Shown one piece after another: positions 48,091-57,007 of a DNA stretch of 64,000 bases. A program made the translations under genes and the position numbers. The notes beneath the pieces were generated by a model that saw nothing but the letters and a program-made list of their open reading frames with translations, was not told the DNA's origin and did not search any database. The first letter of the stretch is position 1. Each line of letters begins with the position of its first letter. The DNA comes from Azoarcus olearius (GTDB taxonomy: Bacteria; Pseudomonadota; Gammaproteobacteria; Burkholderiales; Rhodocyclaceae). Where the stretch lies: positions 3,844,001 through 3,908,000 of the forward strand of contig NZ_CP016210.1 of assembly GCF_001682385.1 (NCBI RefSeq), in the 5' to 3' direction.

Positions 48091-49224
48091 ATGGAACGCG
48101 ACCAGGCCCTGAAATTCATGCACGACCTGCTGCGGCTGATGCTGCAGAAGAACGGTTCCGACCTCTTCATCAATCCCGGCTTTCCCCCGGCGATCAAGGT
48201 CGACGGACGTATCGTGCCGCAATCCAACCAGGCGCTGGCGCCGCAGCACACTGCGGAACTTGCGCGCGCGATCATGAACGACCGCCAGTCGGCCGAATTC
48301 GAAGCCACCAAGGAGTGCAACTTCGCGATCTCGCCCGCGGGCATCGGCCGCTTCCGGGCCAATGCCTACATCCAGCAAGGCCGCGTGGCGCTGGTGTTGC
48401 GCACGATCGCGCAGAAGATCCCGACCATCGACGAACTCGGCCTGCCGCCGGTATTGCGCGACATCGGCATGACCAAGCGCGGCCTGGTGATCTTCGTCGG
48501 CGGCACCGGCACCGGCAAGACCACCTCGCTGGCGGCCATGGTCGATTTCCGCAACGAGAACAGCTACGGCCACATCATCACGATCGAAGATCCGATCGAG
48601 TACGTGCACCCGCACAAGAACTGCATCGTGTCGCAACGCGAAGTCGGCATCGACACCGACAACTGGGAAGCGGCGCTGAAGAACACCCTGCGCCAGGCGC
48701 CGGACGTGATCCTGATGGGCGAAATCCGTGACCGCGAAACCATGGATTACGCGATCGCCTTCGCCGAAACCGGCCACCTCTGCCTTGCCACGCTGCACGC
48801 CAACAGCGCCAACCAGGCGATCGACCGCATCATCAACTTCTTCCCGGAAGACCGCCGCCAGCAACTGCTGATGGATTTGTCATTGAACCTGCGGGCGATG
48901 GTTTCGCAGCGCCTGCTGCCGCTCAAGGGGCGCAAGGGCCGCGTGCCCGCCGTCGAGGTGCTGCTCAACTCCCCGCTGGTGTCAGACCTGATCTTCAAGG
49001 GCGAGGTGCCAGGCATCAAGGAGATCATGAAGCGCTCCCGCGAACTGGGCATGCAGACCTTCGACCAGGCCTTGTTCGACCTCTACGAAGCCGAGCTGAT
49101 CAGCTACGAAGACGCGTTGCGCAATGCCGATTCGGTGAATGACCTGCGGCTGCAGATCAAGCTCAACAGCAAGCTGGGCGACAAGGACCTCGTCTCGGGT
49201 ATCCAGAACCTCGACATCGTCTGA
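48091..49224 (+). CDS. pilU: Type IV pilus accessory retraction ATPase PilU
   Basis: A 377-residue PilT paralogue that assists forceful retraction. Walker A is GGTGTGKTTSLAAM, the Asp box IITIEDPIEYVHPHKNC, Walker B DVILMGEIRDRETMDYAI and the His box AETGHLCLATLHANSANQAI. The C-terminal extension (ISYEDALRNADSVNDLRLQI) distinguishes PilU from PilT. It lies 86 bases after pilT and is followed by a strong terminator. Ribosome-binding site CCAGGAG precedes ATG 48091. Confidence 0.96.
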   Translation: MERDQALKFMHDLLRLMLQKNGSDLFINPGFPPAIKVDGRIVPQSNQALAPQHTAELARAIMNDRQSAEFEATKECNFAISPAGIGRFRANAYIQQGRVALVLRTIAQKIPTIDELGLPPVLRDIGMTKRGLVIFVGGTGTGKTTSLAAMVDFRNENSYGHIITIEDPIEYVHPHKNCIVSQREVGIDTDNWEAALKNTLRQAPDVILMGEIRDRETMDYAIAFAETGHLCLATLHANSANQAIDRIINFFPEDRRQQLLMDLSLNLRAMVSQRLLPLKGRKGRVPAVEVLLNSPLVSDLIFKGEVPGIKEIMKRSRELGMQTFDQALFDLYEAELISYEDALRNADSVNDLRLQIKLNSKLGDKDLVSGIQNLDIV

Positions 49225-49252
49225 ATTCCGCGCGCCAGCGCAGCCCCGCGAC

Positions 49253-49280
49253 AGCGGCACCTCAGGTGCCGCTTTTTTTT
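49253..49280 (+). terminator. Strong Rho-independent terminator after pilTU
   Basis: AGCGGCACC-TCA-GGTGCCGCT stem of nine pairs followed by eight T. It lies 28 bases after the pilU stop and separates pilTU from the T6SS island, so vgrG needs its own promoter within the next 130 bases. Confidence 0.92.
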
Positions 49281-49412
49281 GGTCCGCGCTTTCGCCAGGG
49301 CGTTGGCGGGACCGACGCAGCGGCCCTTCGACGGCGGCTATTAATGCCAATATCATTGCTCCGGAATTCTCCTTTGTCATAAACTCTCGGCTTTCCCGAT
49401 ACGAGGAAGGCG

Positions 49413-52130
49413 ATGAACGCAGACGACGTGCTCGGCGCGCTTCAGGCGAATGGCATCAGCCTCTTCGCCCAAGCCACCCGCCTGCTCGAACTCCACGTCG
49501 TCGGCGACACCCCGTTTCCCGTACACCTGCTGCTGCCCCAACGGCTCGACGGCCGCGAAGCGCTGTCCCGCTGCTATCGCTACGAACTCAGTTGCCTGTC
49601 GCCGGACGCTGCGATCGAACTGAAGACGCTGCTCGGGCGCCGCGTGGAAATCCGCCTGCGCCTTGCCGACGGCGCGGCCCGGCTGTTTTGCGGCGTGATC
49701 ACCGAGGTGGAAGCGACCGGCGCCGACGGCGGCTTTGCGCGCTATCGGCTGGTGGTCGAACCCGCGTTGGCCATGCTCGCGCAGCGCTACAACAGCCGGG
49801 TATTCCAGGACAAGGACGTTGTCGAAATCATCGCCGCCGTGCTCGACGAACACAGCGCGGCCAACCCTGCCTGGGCGGGCTTCTCGCATCGCTCCGAGGT
49901 CATACGCCCGCTTTCCCGGCGCAGCTACTGCGTCCAGTACCGCGAATCCGATCTGGCATTCATCGAACGCCTCGCAGCAGAGGAAGGCCTTTCCTACCGC
50001 TTCAGCCACGGCAGCGGGGAACTATCGGTCAGCAGCAACGCGGCGGATGACGCCTGCGGACACCACACGCTGATCCTGTTCTGCGCCGACCACCCGCACC
50101 CGTGCAACCACACGCCGCATCTGCGCTTTCACCGGACCGCCGGCCCCGAGAGCGTCGATGCTGTCGACAAATGGCAGGCAGTGCGGCGCCTGCAGGCCGG
50201 CAGGACGAGCCTGCTCAGCTTCGACTACAAGCAGGCCGCCCCGCACGCCGCCACCGCCCATGGGCGCGCCAGCGGCGACGCTGGCGCGGACGGCGTCGCC
50301 AGCGCGCTCGAAGACTACGACCCCCAGACGCTCTACTACGCCGCCGGAATGCACGAAGCTGAGCGCTACGCCAGCCAGCACCAGAGCGCGCTCGACCGCG
50401 CCGGCAAGCACTTCGTCGGCGCGGGCAATGCTGCGGGGCTGGAGCCCGGCACCTGGTTCGAACTGCACGACCACCCGGCGCACGGCGGGGAGGCGGCAGA
50501 AGAACGGCAGTTCCTGGTCACCGAACTGAGCTTCGAAGCGTTCAACAACCTCGCCGCCGATGGAAACGCCGGGGTGCCGCCCTACCGCAATCACTTCCAG
50601 GCCATCCGCCGCCACGTGCCGGTGGTTCCCGCGTTCCGTCACTCACGCCACCAGCGCCCCACCTCGCCCGGCGCCACCACCGCCACCGTGGTCGGTCCGG
50701 CGAACGAGGAAATCCACACCGACGAACACGGCCGCATCCGCATCCAGTTCCACTGGCAGCGCCCCCAGGATCATCCGGACGGCGGCGCCGCCCTCGACGA
50801 ACACGCCTCCACCTGGGTGCGCGTCGCGCTTCCCGGTGCGGGCGCGCAATGGGGTCACCAGTTCATCCCGCGCGTCGGCCAGGAAGTCGTCGTCAGCTTC
50901 CTGGAGGGCGATATGGACCGACCGCTCGTCACCGGCGTGGTGTACAACGGCCGCCACCCGCCGCCCACCTTCTCGGGTGCCGGGCAGTTGCCGGCAAACA
51001 AGACACTGTCCGGCATCCAGTCGCGGGAGTACCGCGGCCAGGGCTACAACGAGTTGCTGTTCGACGACAGCAGCGGGCAACTGCGCACCAAGCTGTCGTC
51101 CGAACACGCAAAGACGCAACTCAACCAAGGCTATCTCACCCACCCGCGCCAGCAAGGCAAGGCGGAGCCGCGAGGCGAAGGCTTCGAACTGCGCACCGAT
51201 GCCGCGGGTGCCCTGCGGGCCGCACGCGGCCTGCTGCTGACCGCGTGGCAGCGCCTGAACGCAACCGACCGCCAGTTGTCGCGGGATGAAACCCTGGCAC
51301 TGATGGAAGAAAGCCTCACGCTGTTCAAGCAGTTCGGCGATTACGCCGCCCGCCACCATGCGCTTCCGGCCGACAGCGAGGGCCACGCGACGCTGAACGA
51401 GGCGGTGCGCAACTGGGAAAGCGGCAGCAACACCGCGCCCGGCGCCGCGGCCACGGAAAAGGCCGGCATCATTGGCATCAGCGCCCCCGCCGGGCTGGCG
51501 CTGAATACCCCGCAATCAATCGCCGCGTATGCGGGACGCAACCTCGACTGCGTCGCGCAGCAGCACCTCCAGCTGACCGCCGGGCAGGGTTTCAACGTCA
51601 ATGCCGGAAAGGGCATCTCGCTCTTCGCCCATGGTGACGGCCTGCGTGCGATCGCCCATCACGGAAAGCTGGAACTGCAGAGCCAGCACGGCGATACCGA
51701 GCTTGCCGCGGAGCAGAGCATCAAGCTCACCGCCAGCCAGGGACGCATCGTCGGCTTCGCGCAACAGGAGATCGTGCTCGCGGTCAGTGGCGGCGCAGGG
51801 CTGCGACTGCACGGCGGCGACATCGAGCTGGTCTGCCCCGGCGCCTTCAGCGTAAAGGCCGCGCGCCACAGCATGAGCGGCCCGGCATCCGTGGACACGG
51901 CGCTGCCCGCCTTCGGCGAGGGTGAACTCGGCCGCCGCTTCCGCCTGGTCCGCCCAACCGACGGCGGCGGCGTGGCCGACCTCCCCTACACCATCACGCT
52001 CGACGACGGCACCGTCATGCGTGGCACCACCAATGCGGAAGGCGAGACCGAATTGCTCGAAGGCGACCGCTTCCGCATCGCCCGCGTCGAATTCCACCGC
52101 GCCAATGCAGCAGGAACAGCGTCCTCATGA
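49413..52130 (+). CDS. vgrG: Type VI secretion spike protein VgrG with effector-docking C-terminus
   Basis: VgrG trimers cap the T6SS tube and carry effectors into target cells. The 905-residue protein has the gp27-like domain (ALSRCYRYELSCLSPDAAIE; SYCVQYRESDLAFIERLAAE), the gp5-like OB/needle region (IHTDEHGRIRIQFHWQ; STWVRVALPGAGAQWGHQFI; PRVGQEVVVSFLEGDMDRPL) and a DUF2345 beta-helix extension (LELQSQHGDTELAAEQSIKL). The final 60 residues (LPYTITLDDGTVMRGTTNAE) look like the transthyretin-type tail that binds Tle effectors in other VgrGs. Its stop overlaps the tle3-like start as ATGA. No other T6SS structural gene (tssA-M) is in the window, so this is an orphan vgrG island. Confidence 0.95.
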   Translation: MNADDVLGALQANGISLFAQATRLLELHVVGDTPFPVHLLLPQRLDGREALSRCYRYELSCLSPDAAIELKTLLGRRVEIRLRLADGAARLFCGVITEVEATGADGGFARYRLVVEPALAMLAQRYNSRVFQDKDVVEIIAAVLDEHSAANPAWAGFSHRSEVIRPLSRRSYCVQYRESDLAFIERLAAEEGLSYRFSHGSGELSVSSNAADDACGHHTLILFCADHPHPCNHTPHLRFHRTAGPESVDAVDKWQAVRRLQAGRTSLLSFDYKQAAPHAATAHGRASGDAGADGVASALEDYDPQTLYYAAGMHEAERYASQHQSALDRAGKHFVGAGNAAGLEPGTWFELHDHPAHGGEAAEERQFLVTELSFEAFNNLAADGNAGVPPYRNHFQAIRRHVPVVPAFRHSRHQRPTSPGATTATVVGPANEEIHTDEHGRIRIQFHWQRPQDHPDGGAALDEHASTWVRVALPGAGAQWGHQFIPRVGQEVVVSFLEGDMDRPLVTGVVYNGRHPPPTFSGAGQLPANKTLSGIQSREYRGQGYNELLFDDSSGQLRTKLSSEHAKTQLNQGYLTHPRQQGKAEPRGEGFELRTDAAGALRAARGLLLTAWQRLNATDRQLSRDETLALMEESLTLFKQFGDYAARHHALPADSEGHATLNEAVRNWESGSNTAPGAAATEKAGIIGISAPAGLALNTPQSIAAYAGRNLDCVAQQHLQLTAGQGFNVNAGKGISLFAHGDGLRAIAHHGKLELQSQHGDTELAAEQSIKLTASQGRIVGFAQQEIVLAVSGGAGLRLHGGDIELVCPGAFSVKAARHSMSGPASVDTALPAFGEGELGRRFRLVRPTDGGGVADLPYTITLDDGTVMRGTTNAEGETELLEGDRFRIARVEFHRANAAGTASS

Positions 52131-54247
52131 ACACGTCCGACTTCATCGCCGTCCGCGAGGCGGTGTTGCAGCCCGACAAGGGCACCGCCACCTGCGTCGC
52201 GCAGTTGCCGCTGCCCGGCGTGATCATCCTGGTCCACGGTGTGAATTCCGACGGCGAGTGGTATGAGGCCACCGAACAGGGGCTGTGCGCCGGGCTCAAC
52301 ACCCGCCTTGGACGACGCGACGAGGACCTCGCGATCAAGGGCGTTGCCGGCGGACAGATGGTGCCGACGACATACGCGCCAGAGATTGATGAGAACGGTT
52401 TTCTCGATCGTCGCCGATCTTCCAAGACCTTTATCACCGCACAACCCAACCACTCCCCCGTAATCCGCTTCCGCTGGGGCTACAAGGCCAACAAGGATGA
52501 ACTCGCCGAGTACGGCAGCGGAATCTGGCTCAACGAGCACAACTACTGGGGCGGCGGTCCGTTCGCCAACGGGTGTACCTCGCTCGGCGACCTGTGGGGT
52601 GCGGGTGTCAATGATCGGTTATTCCTCTGGTTCACCGTGCAACACCTCAACCCCGAGACGGGGCGCCAGGTGTATGCCTGTCCGCCGCGGCATTACTACG
52701 CCTTCGCCGCGCTGCGCCTGGCCGAACTGGTCCGCTCGATCCGGCAGAAGCAGGCCGATGTGCCGATCACGATCGTGTGCCACAGCCAGGGCAACATGGT
52801 GGGGCTGGCGGCGGCCTTCTACGGCGCCCGTATCGGCACCGTAACCGATAGCGAAGGCAAGAGTGCTCCAGCCATCGCCGACAACTATGTCCTCGCCAAC
52901 GCGCCCTACAGCCTCGTCGAAAAGGGTATGGGTACCGACGACTGGGCCCAGCGCTACAGCGTCAACAGCAAAGGGCAGTGGGGACGACAAACGCGGAACG
53001 CCCGCGAACAGACGCTGGCGAACTTCTTCGCACTGATCCGCTCCCGCATCGGCAGCGACCAGCCAGAGGACGAAGTGCAGCGCGTGTGCGGCAACGGCGA
53101 GGCATATGACGTCGCGACGGACCGCAGCCTTCGATGCCGCAACGGCCGCGTCACCGTGTACTGCAACCCCCACGACCGTGTCATTTCCTCGCTGACCGTT
53201 CAGGGCATCGGCTGGCGCGGGATGAACGCCGAGGATTTCGAAACCACTCAGGCGCACGGAGTGCTCTTTCAGCGCGTGTGGGCGCAAGGCAATCCCGTGG
53301 GCGCGTCGGCGGATGGCGAATATCGCTACTGGGATGGCGAATCGGCGTTCTGGCACCCGCCGCCGCGCAAGGCGCGCTACAGCCTCAAGCAAGGAGTCGA
53401 GGCCGGGGCGAGCATCATCGGGAAGGTCATGACGGTGGTGTCCACGCCCCTGATATGGCTCATCGTGCTCGCAGTCCGCGCGTTCGACAAATCACCCCGT
53501 GTCAATGCAATGCCGGATCCGGAATGGCGGGTACCGGTCAACGCCCCCGTCCTGCCCGAACCGCACCTGCCGCAAGGCAGCCGCCTGGGTCAGCCGACCG
53601 CCTTCGACCAGGACGACGATCCCGATCACGACCGGTTAAGGCCCCGGTTGAATGACGGAGGCAGCGAACCAGACGATTCATACCAAGCCTACCGCCGAGA
53701 TGCCACAGAAGTGACCGAGGCTGCGCCTCAGGCTGACGCCGACACCGAAGGCCGCCTCAAATACGAACATCGCGCCCGCCTGCGCATGAACGACCGCCGC
53801 CGCGGCGGCGACGGCGAAGGCGCCAACCAGGCACCGGGAGAGACGACCAAGCGCTGGGACGCCTGGGCCCGCAAAGAGATCAAGTCCTTCCTGGACCAAA
53901 GCCTGGACCAGCACGCCACCGACCACAGCACCATCATGACCTGCGCGGCGAACATAGAGAAGGTGCTCGCGTATGACGTTACCGTGGGGGTGAGTCGGCT
54001 TACGCAAAAGGACTGGAAAGACCTTCGTATAGCGGCAGATTGGCAGTTGCAGTTAGGGCTATCGGAGGACAGCGCTCATGCGGCATTTGGACTCTACTTC
54101 GACAAAGGCGTGTGGAACGACAACGGTGTCGAACGGCACCTGCACCACCATCCAGACTTCAATACTCATGCCAACCCAACGGCAATCCCGCCGGGGATCG
54201 TGGACGAACGTAGCCGCAGCCCGTCACCACCCAACGGCTACATCTAG
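52127..54247 (+). CDS. tle3: Tle3-like T6SS antibacterial phospholipase effector
   Basis: A 706-residue alpha/beta-hydrolase-like protein in the position of T6SS lipase effectors, directly after vgrG with a 4-base overlap. VIILVHGVNSDGEWYEATEQ near residue 35 matches the Tle3/DUF3274 start, with the oxyanion-hole HGVN. The nucleophile Ser220 lies in a CHSQG elbow (TIVCHSQGNMVGLAAAF), the GxSxG motif with Cys in place of the first Gly. D350 in VYCNPHDRVISS is the likely acid residue. A short hydrophobic segment follows at about 436-452 (VVSTPLIWLIVLAVRAF). The last 200 residues are charged and have no recognised domain. There is no signal peptide, as expected for a cargo delivered by VgrG. The Tle3 class is inferred from motifs, length and neighbours. 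Confidence 0.8.
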   Translation: MNTSDFIAVREAVLQPDKGTATCVAQLPLPGVIILVHGVNSDGEWYEATEQGLCAGLNTRLGRRDEDLAIKGVAGGQMVPTTYAPEIDENGFLDRRRSSKTFITAQPNHSPVIRFRWGYKANKDELAEYGSGIWLNEHNYWGGGPFANGCTSLGDLWGAGVNDRLFLWFTVQHLNPETGRQVYACPPRHYYAFAALRLAELVRSIRQKQADVPITIVCHSQGNMVGLAAAFYGARIGTVTDSEGKSAPAIADNYVLANAPYSLVEKGMGTDDWAQRYSVNSKGQWGRQTRNAREQTLANFFALIRSRIGSDQPEDEVQRVCGNGEAYDVATDRSLRCRNGRVTVYCNPHDRVISSLTVQGIGWRGMNAEDFETTQAHGVLFQRVWAQGNPVGASADGEYRYWDGESAFWHPPPRKARYSLKQGVEAGASIIGKVMTVVSTPLIWLIVLAVRAFDKSPRVNAMPDPEWRVPVNAPVLPEPHLPQGSRLGQPTAFDQDDDPDHDRLRPRLNDGGSEPDDSYQAYRRDATEVTEAAPQADADTEGRLKYEHRARLRMNDRRRGGDGEGANQAPGETTKRWDAWARKEIKSFLDQSLDQHATDHSTIMTCAANIEKVLAYDVTVGVSRLTQKDWKDLRIAADWQLQLGLSEDSAHAAFGLYFDKGVWNDNGVERHLHHHPDFNTHANPTAIPPGIVDERSRSPSPPNGYI

Positions 54248-54311
54248 CGCAGGCCGCTTCCTTGTCGAACCTAGCACAGCCGCTCCTCAAAAATCTCGGT
54301 ACAAACTGCTC

Positions 54312-55673
54312 ATGATGAACTGGTCTGAAATACCAACTCTCTTGCTGACGATTGGACTCCTGGTCGGGGGCGCCTACGGTTGTGCCACTCAGATCGAACA
54401 TCGAAAGGAGGTCCGCGAAGCAGAGCTTCGCTCCCAACAAGAACGTGCTCTACAGGAAGCGCACGATCAAAAGCATCGCTTTGCAGCGCAAGTAGTCGGC
54501 CTGCAATGGCTGAACCCGCTCGTATGGAAGGACTACCCGACCGAGTGGAACGCGCTCTGGGCCCTCAGGCTCGCCAAACCCAACGAGGATGACGCTCAGG
54601 TCAGAAAGAATCCCGAGTTCTATGCCCAGGTCGGCCCGGTAGCAGGCATTGCCTTCAACATTTCGGGCAACCAGACTTTCCGGGGCTACTACAAGACATA
54701 CGTCAACGTGCTCTACAGCAAGCTCTGGGAGCGCTACTTCATGAACAAGCACTACTTCTACTCGGTGGCACGCGGGCGCAGCCCCCGCCGCGAAGTGGGT
54801 GCCATCCGGGTCGAAACGGCGTTACCCAGTCGTCTGGATACCGCCGAAAGCGTGCGCTTCATGCAGGCCGAGATCACTTCGGCCTTCGGCACCAATGACC
54901 CCAAGTACTCGAGCACCAAACTCCCGCCCGATGTCCACCCGCACGTCGGCGGCCCCGCCGCCGGCTTCCGCTCGCTCGACGCCGCCCTCGACTATCTCCA
55001 AGCCCATCCCGAAAAAACCGTCTGGGTCGCCGCCTTCGACGCCCCGTCCTTTCCGCTTGACGAACAGCTCGATGAAACCGGTGCCCTTCTGATCCTCGCC
55101 CACCCAGACTACGCCACCGGGCGCGAACCGCTTGCCTGGCTCCACCGTCCGCAGCGCACCGAGATCGAGGAGGGCAAAGTGGTATCGGCCTGGAAAGCCA
55201 GCCTGGCGGATGCCGCTTCGCGTGGGCAACTCGAGTCCGCGCAGATCGATTACGTGATCCACGACGCCGGCAGTGGCGACGATGCTGCTGCACGGCGCCT
55301 CGGGCCGCTGGCCCAGGCAATGACGGAGACCTTCCCCGAGCGCGACATCGCCGCCCACAGCTTCAACACCGCCGCGCTGCTCGGCGACCTCAACGCCGGC
55401 ACTGCCGCCACCAACCTCGTGCTCGCCATCGCCTACGCCCACCACCGCAACACCCCGGTCGTGGTCGCCGGCACCCGCGAAACCCTGAACGGAGAACGGG
55501 ACGGCGACAGCCCCGCGGTCACGACCGTGTTGGTGCGGCCACCCGCCCATCCCACGCCGTTCGATCCGGAGCGCAAGTGGTTCCGTGCCTCCGGACATGG
55601 CAATGCCTACCTGCCCTGGTGGGGACGCCGTCATGGGGTGGAGCCGCCCAACCTGCAGGGGTGGTCCGATTGA
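54312..55673 (+). CDS. Tla3-type (DUF2875) protein, copy 1, membrane-anchored
   Basis: A 453-residue protein of the DUF2875 family. In Pseudomonas the founding member Tla3 is the adaptor that loads Tle3 onto VgrG2b. The N-terminus carries one membrane segment (IPTLLLTIGLLVGGAYGC), then a charged helix and the family core: GLQWLNPLVWKDYPTEWNAL, YFMNKHYFYSVARGRSPRRE, TVWVAAFDAPSFPLDEQLDE, ALLILAHPDYATGREPLAWL and the final YLPWWGRRHGVEPPNLQGWS. I start it at ATG 54312 or 54315; no good ribosome-binding site is seen and longer starts run into tle3. The first of three tandem copies, it differs from copies 2 and 3 in its N-terminal 60 residues. Confidence 0.82.
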   Translation: MMNWSEIPTLLLTIGLLVGGAYGCATQIEHRKEVREAELRSQQERALQEAHDQKHRFAAQVVGLQWLNPLVWKDYPTEWNALWALRLAKPNEDDAQVRKNPEFYAQVGPVAGIAFNISGNQTFRGYYKTYVNVLYSKLWERYFMNKHYFYSVARGRSPRREVGAIRVETALPSRLDTAESVRFMQAEITSAFGTNDPKYSSTKLPPDVHPHVGGPAAGFRSLDAALDYLQAHPEKTVWVAAFDAPSFPLDEQLDETGALLILAHPDYATGREPLAWLHRPQRTEIEEGKVVSAWKASLADAASRGQLESAQIDYVIHDAGSGDDAAARRLGPLAQAMTETFPERDIAAHSFNTAALLGDLNAGTAATNLVLAIAYAHHRNTPVVVAGTRETLNGERDGDSPAVTTVLVRPPAHPTPFDPERKWFRASGHGNAYLPWWGRRHGVEPPNLQGWSD

Positions 55674-57007
55674 ACACATCTCATCGGCCTTACAACACAG
55701 GCAAATGGGGCCTGCGCGCGGTTTTGCTCGCGTGGCTGGCGGCACTAGGCGCCGGGTGCGCGGGCTTGCCCGATCCCGCCGCTGCACGGAAACCCGCAGA
55801 AGAACACCGGCACTTCGCTGCCCAGGTGGTCGGTCTCCAATGGCTGAACCCACTTGTCTGGAAGGACTATCCGACCGAGTGGAACACGCTCTGGGCCTTG
55901 GGGCTGGTCAAGCCCAACAGCGACGACGCCCAAGTCAGGAAGCATCCGGAACTCTACTCGCAGGTTCGTCCTGTTGCCGGCATTGCCTTCAACCTCTCCG
56001 GCAGGGAGACCTGGACCGGCTACTACGACACCTATGTCCGAAAGCTGTTCGGCAAGTTCTGGGAGCGCTATTTCATGAACAAGCATTACTTCTACTCGGT
56101 AGCGCGCGGGCGCAGCCCCCGTCGTGAAGTTTCCGGGATGCGCATCGAATTCGCCCTTCCGCCACAGCTCGACACGAAAGAAGGAACCGACCTCGCTCGC
56201 GACCACTTTGTCGGCTACTTCGGCACCGATGATCCCAAGTACTCCAGCACGCTACAGCCGGCTGACATCATTGCGCACGTCGGGGGCCCCGCCGCCGGCT
56301 TCCGCTCGCTCGACGCCGCCCTCGACTATCTCCAAGCCCATCCCGACAAGACCGTCTGGGTCGCCGCCTTCGATGCTCCGTCCTTTCCGCTTGACGAACA
56401 ACTCGACGAAACCGGTGCGCTGCTGATTCTCGCCCATCCGGATTACGCTACCGGACGCGAACCGCTTGCCTGGCTTCACCGCCCGCAGCGCACCGCGATC
56501 GAGGACGGCAAAGCAGTGTCAGCATGGAAGACCGGATTCGCGGATGCGGCCGCCCGCGGACGGATTGAGCCCGCCCAGATCGGCTACGTGATCCACGACG
56601 CCGGCAGTGGCGACGATGCTGCTGCACGGCGCCTCGGGCCGCTGGCCCAGGCAATGACGGAGACCTTCCCCGAGCGCGACATCGCCGCCCACAGCTTCAA
56701 CACCGCCGCGCTGCTCGGCGACCTCAACGCCGGCACCGCTGCCACCAACCTCGTGCTCGCCATCGCCTACTCCCACCACCGCAACACCCCGGTCGTGGTC
56801 GCCGGTACCCGCGAAACCCTCAACGGAGAACGGGACGGCGACAGCCCCGCGGTCACGACCGTGTTGGTGCGGCCACCCGCCCATCCCACGCCGTTCGATC
56901 CGGATCGCAAGTGGTTCCGTGCCTCTGGACACGGCAACGCTTACCTGCCGTGGTGGGGACGCCGTCATGGGGTGGAGCCGCCCAACCTGCAGGGGTGGTC
57001 CGATTGA
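55670..57007 (+). CDS. Tla3-type (DUF2875) protein, copy 2, putative lipoprotein
   Basis: A 445-residue second copy of the DUF2875 protein. No ATG is in frame near the family start; TTG 55670 overlaps the stop of copy 1 (TTGA). It yields a basic start and a hydrophobic segment (LRAVLLAWLAALGAGC) that looks like a lipoprotein or signal-anchor leader, with a poor lipobox (Gly at -3). The core is nearly identical to the other copies except residues about 160-210, where it has REVSGMRIEFALPPQLDTKE in place of the sequence shared by copies 1 and 3. Protein is expected in the periplasm or inner membrane if the leader works. Longer frames reading back into copy 1 are shadows. Confidence 0.8.
   Translation: MNTSHRPYNTGKWGLRAVLLAWLAALGAGCAGLPDPAAARKPAEEHRHFAAQVVGLQWLNPLVWKDYPTEWNTLWALGLVKPNSDDAQVRKHPELYSQVRPVAGIAFNLSGRETWTGYYDTYVRKLFGKFWERYFMNKHYFYSVARGRSPRREVSGMRIEFALPPQLDTKEGTDLARDHFVGYFGTDDPKYSSTLQPADIIAHVGGPAAGFRSLDAALDYLQAHPDKTVWVAAFDAPSFPLDEQLDETGALLILAHPDYATGREPLAWLHRPQRTAIEDGKAVSAWKTGFADAAARGRIEPAQIGYVIHDAGSGDDAAARRLGPLAQAMTETFPERDIAAHSFNTAALLGDLNAGTAATNLVLAIAYSHHRNTPVVVAGTRETLNGERDGDSPAVTTVLVRPPAHPTPFDPDRKWFRASGHGNAYLPWWGRRHGVEPPNLQGWSD

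Noticed and set aside
49225-49412. A search for T6SS regulators or a promoter between the pilU terminator and vgrG
   Set aside because: The AT-richer stretch near 49340-49390 could hold a promoter, but I could not fix both boxes confidently.
54078-54311. An upstream start for DUF2875 copy 1 at 54078
   Set aside because: The added 78 residues overlap the effector gene in another frame and are low-complexity; the membrane segment starts after ATG 54312.
55577-55669. A start at 55577 (and 56911) for DUF2875 copies 2 and 3
   Set aside because: The added 31 residues are an out-of-frame reading of the conserved end of the preceding copy; the TTGA junction is the more credible start.
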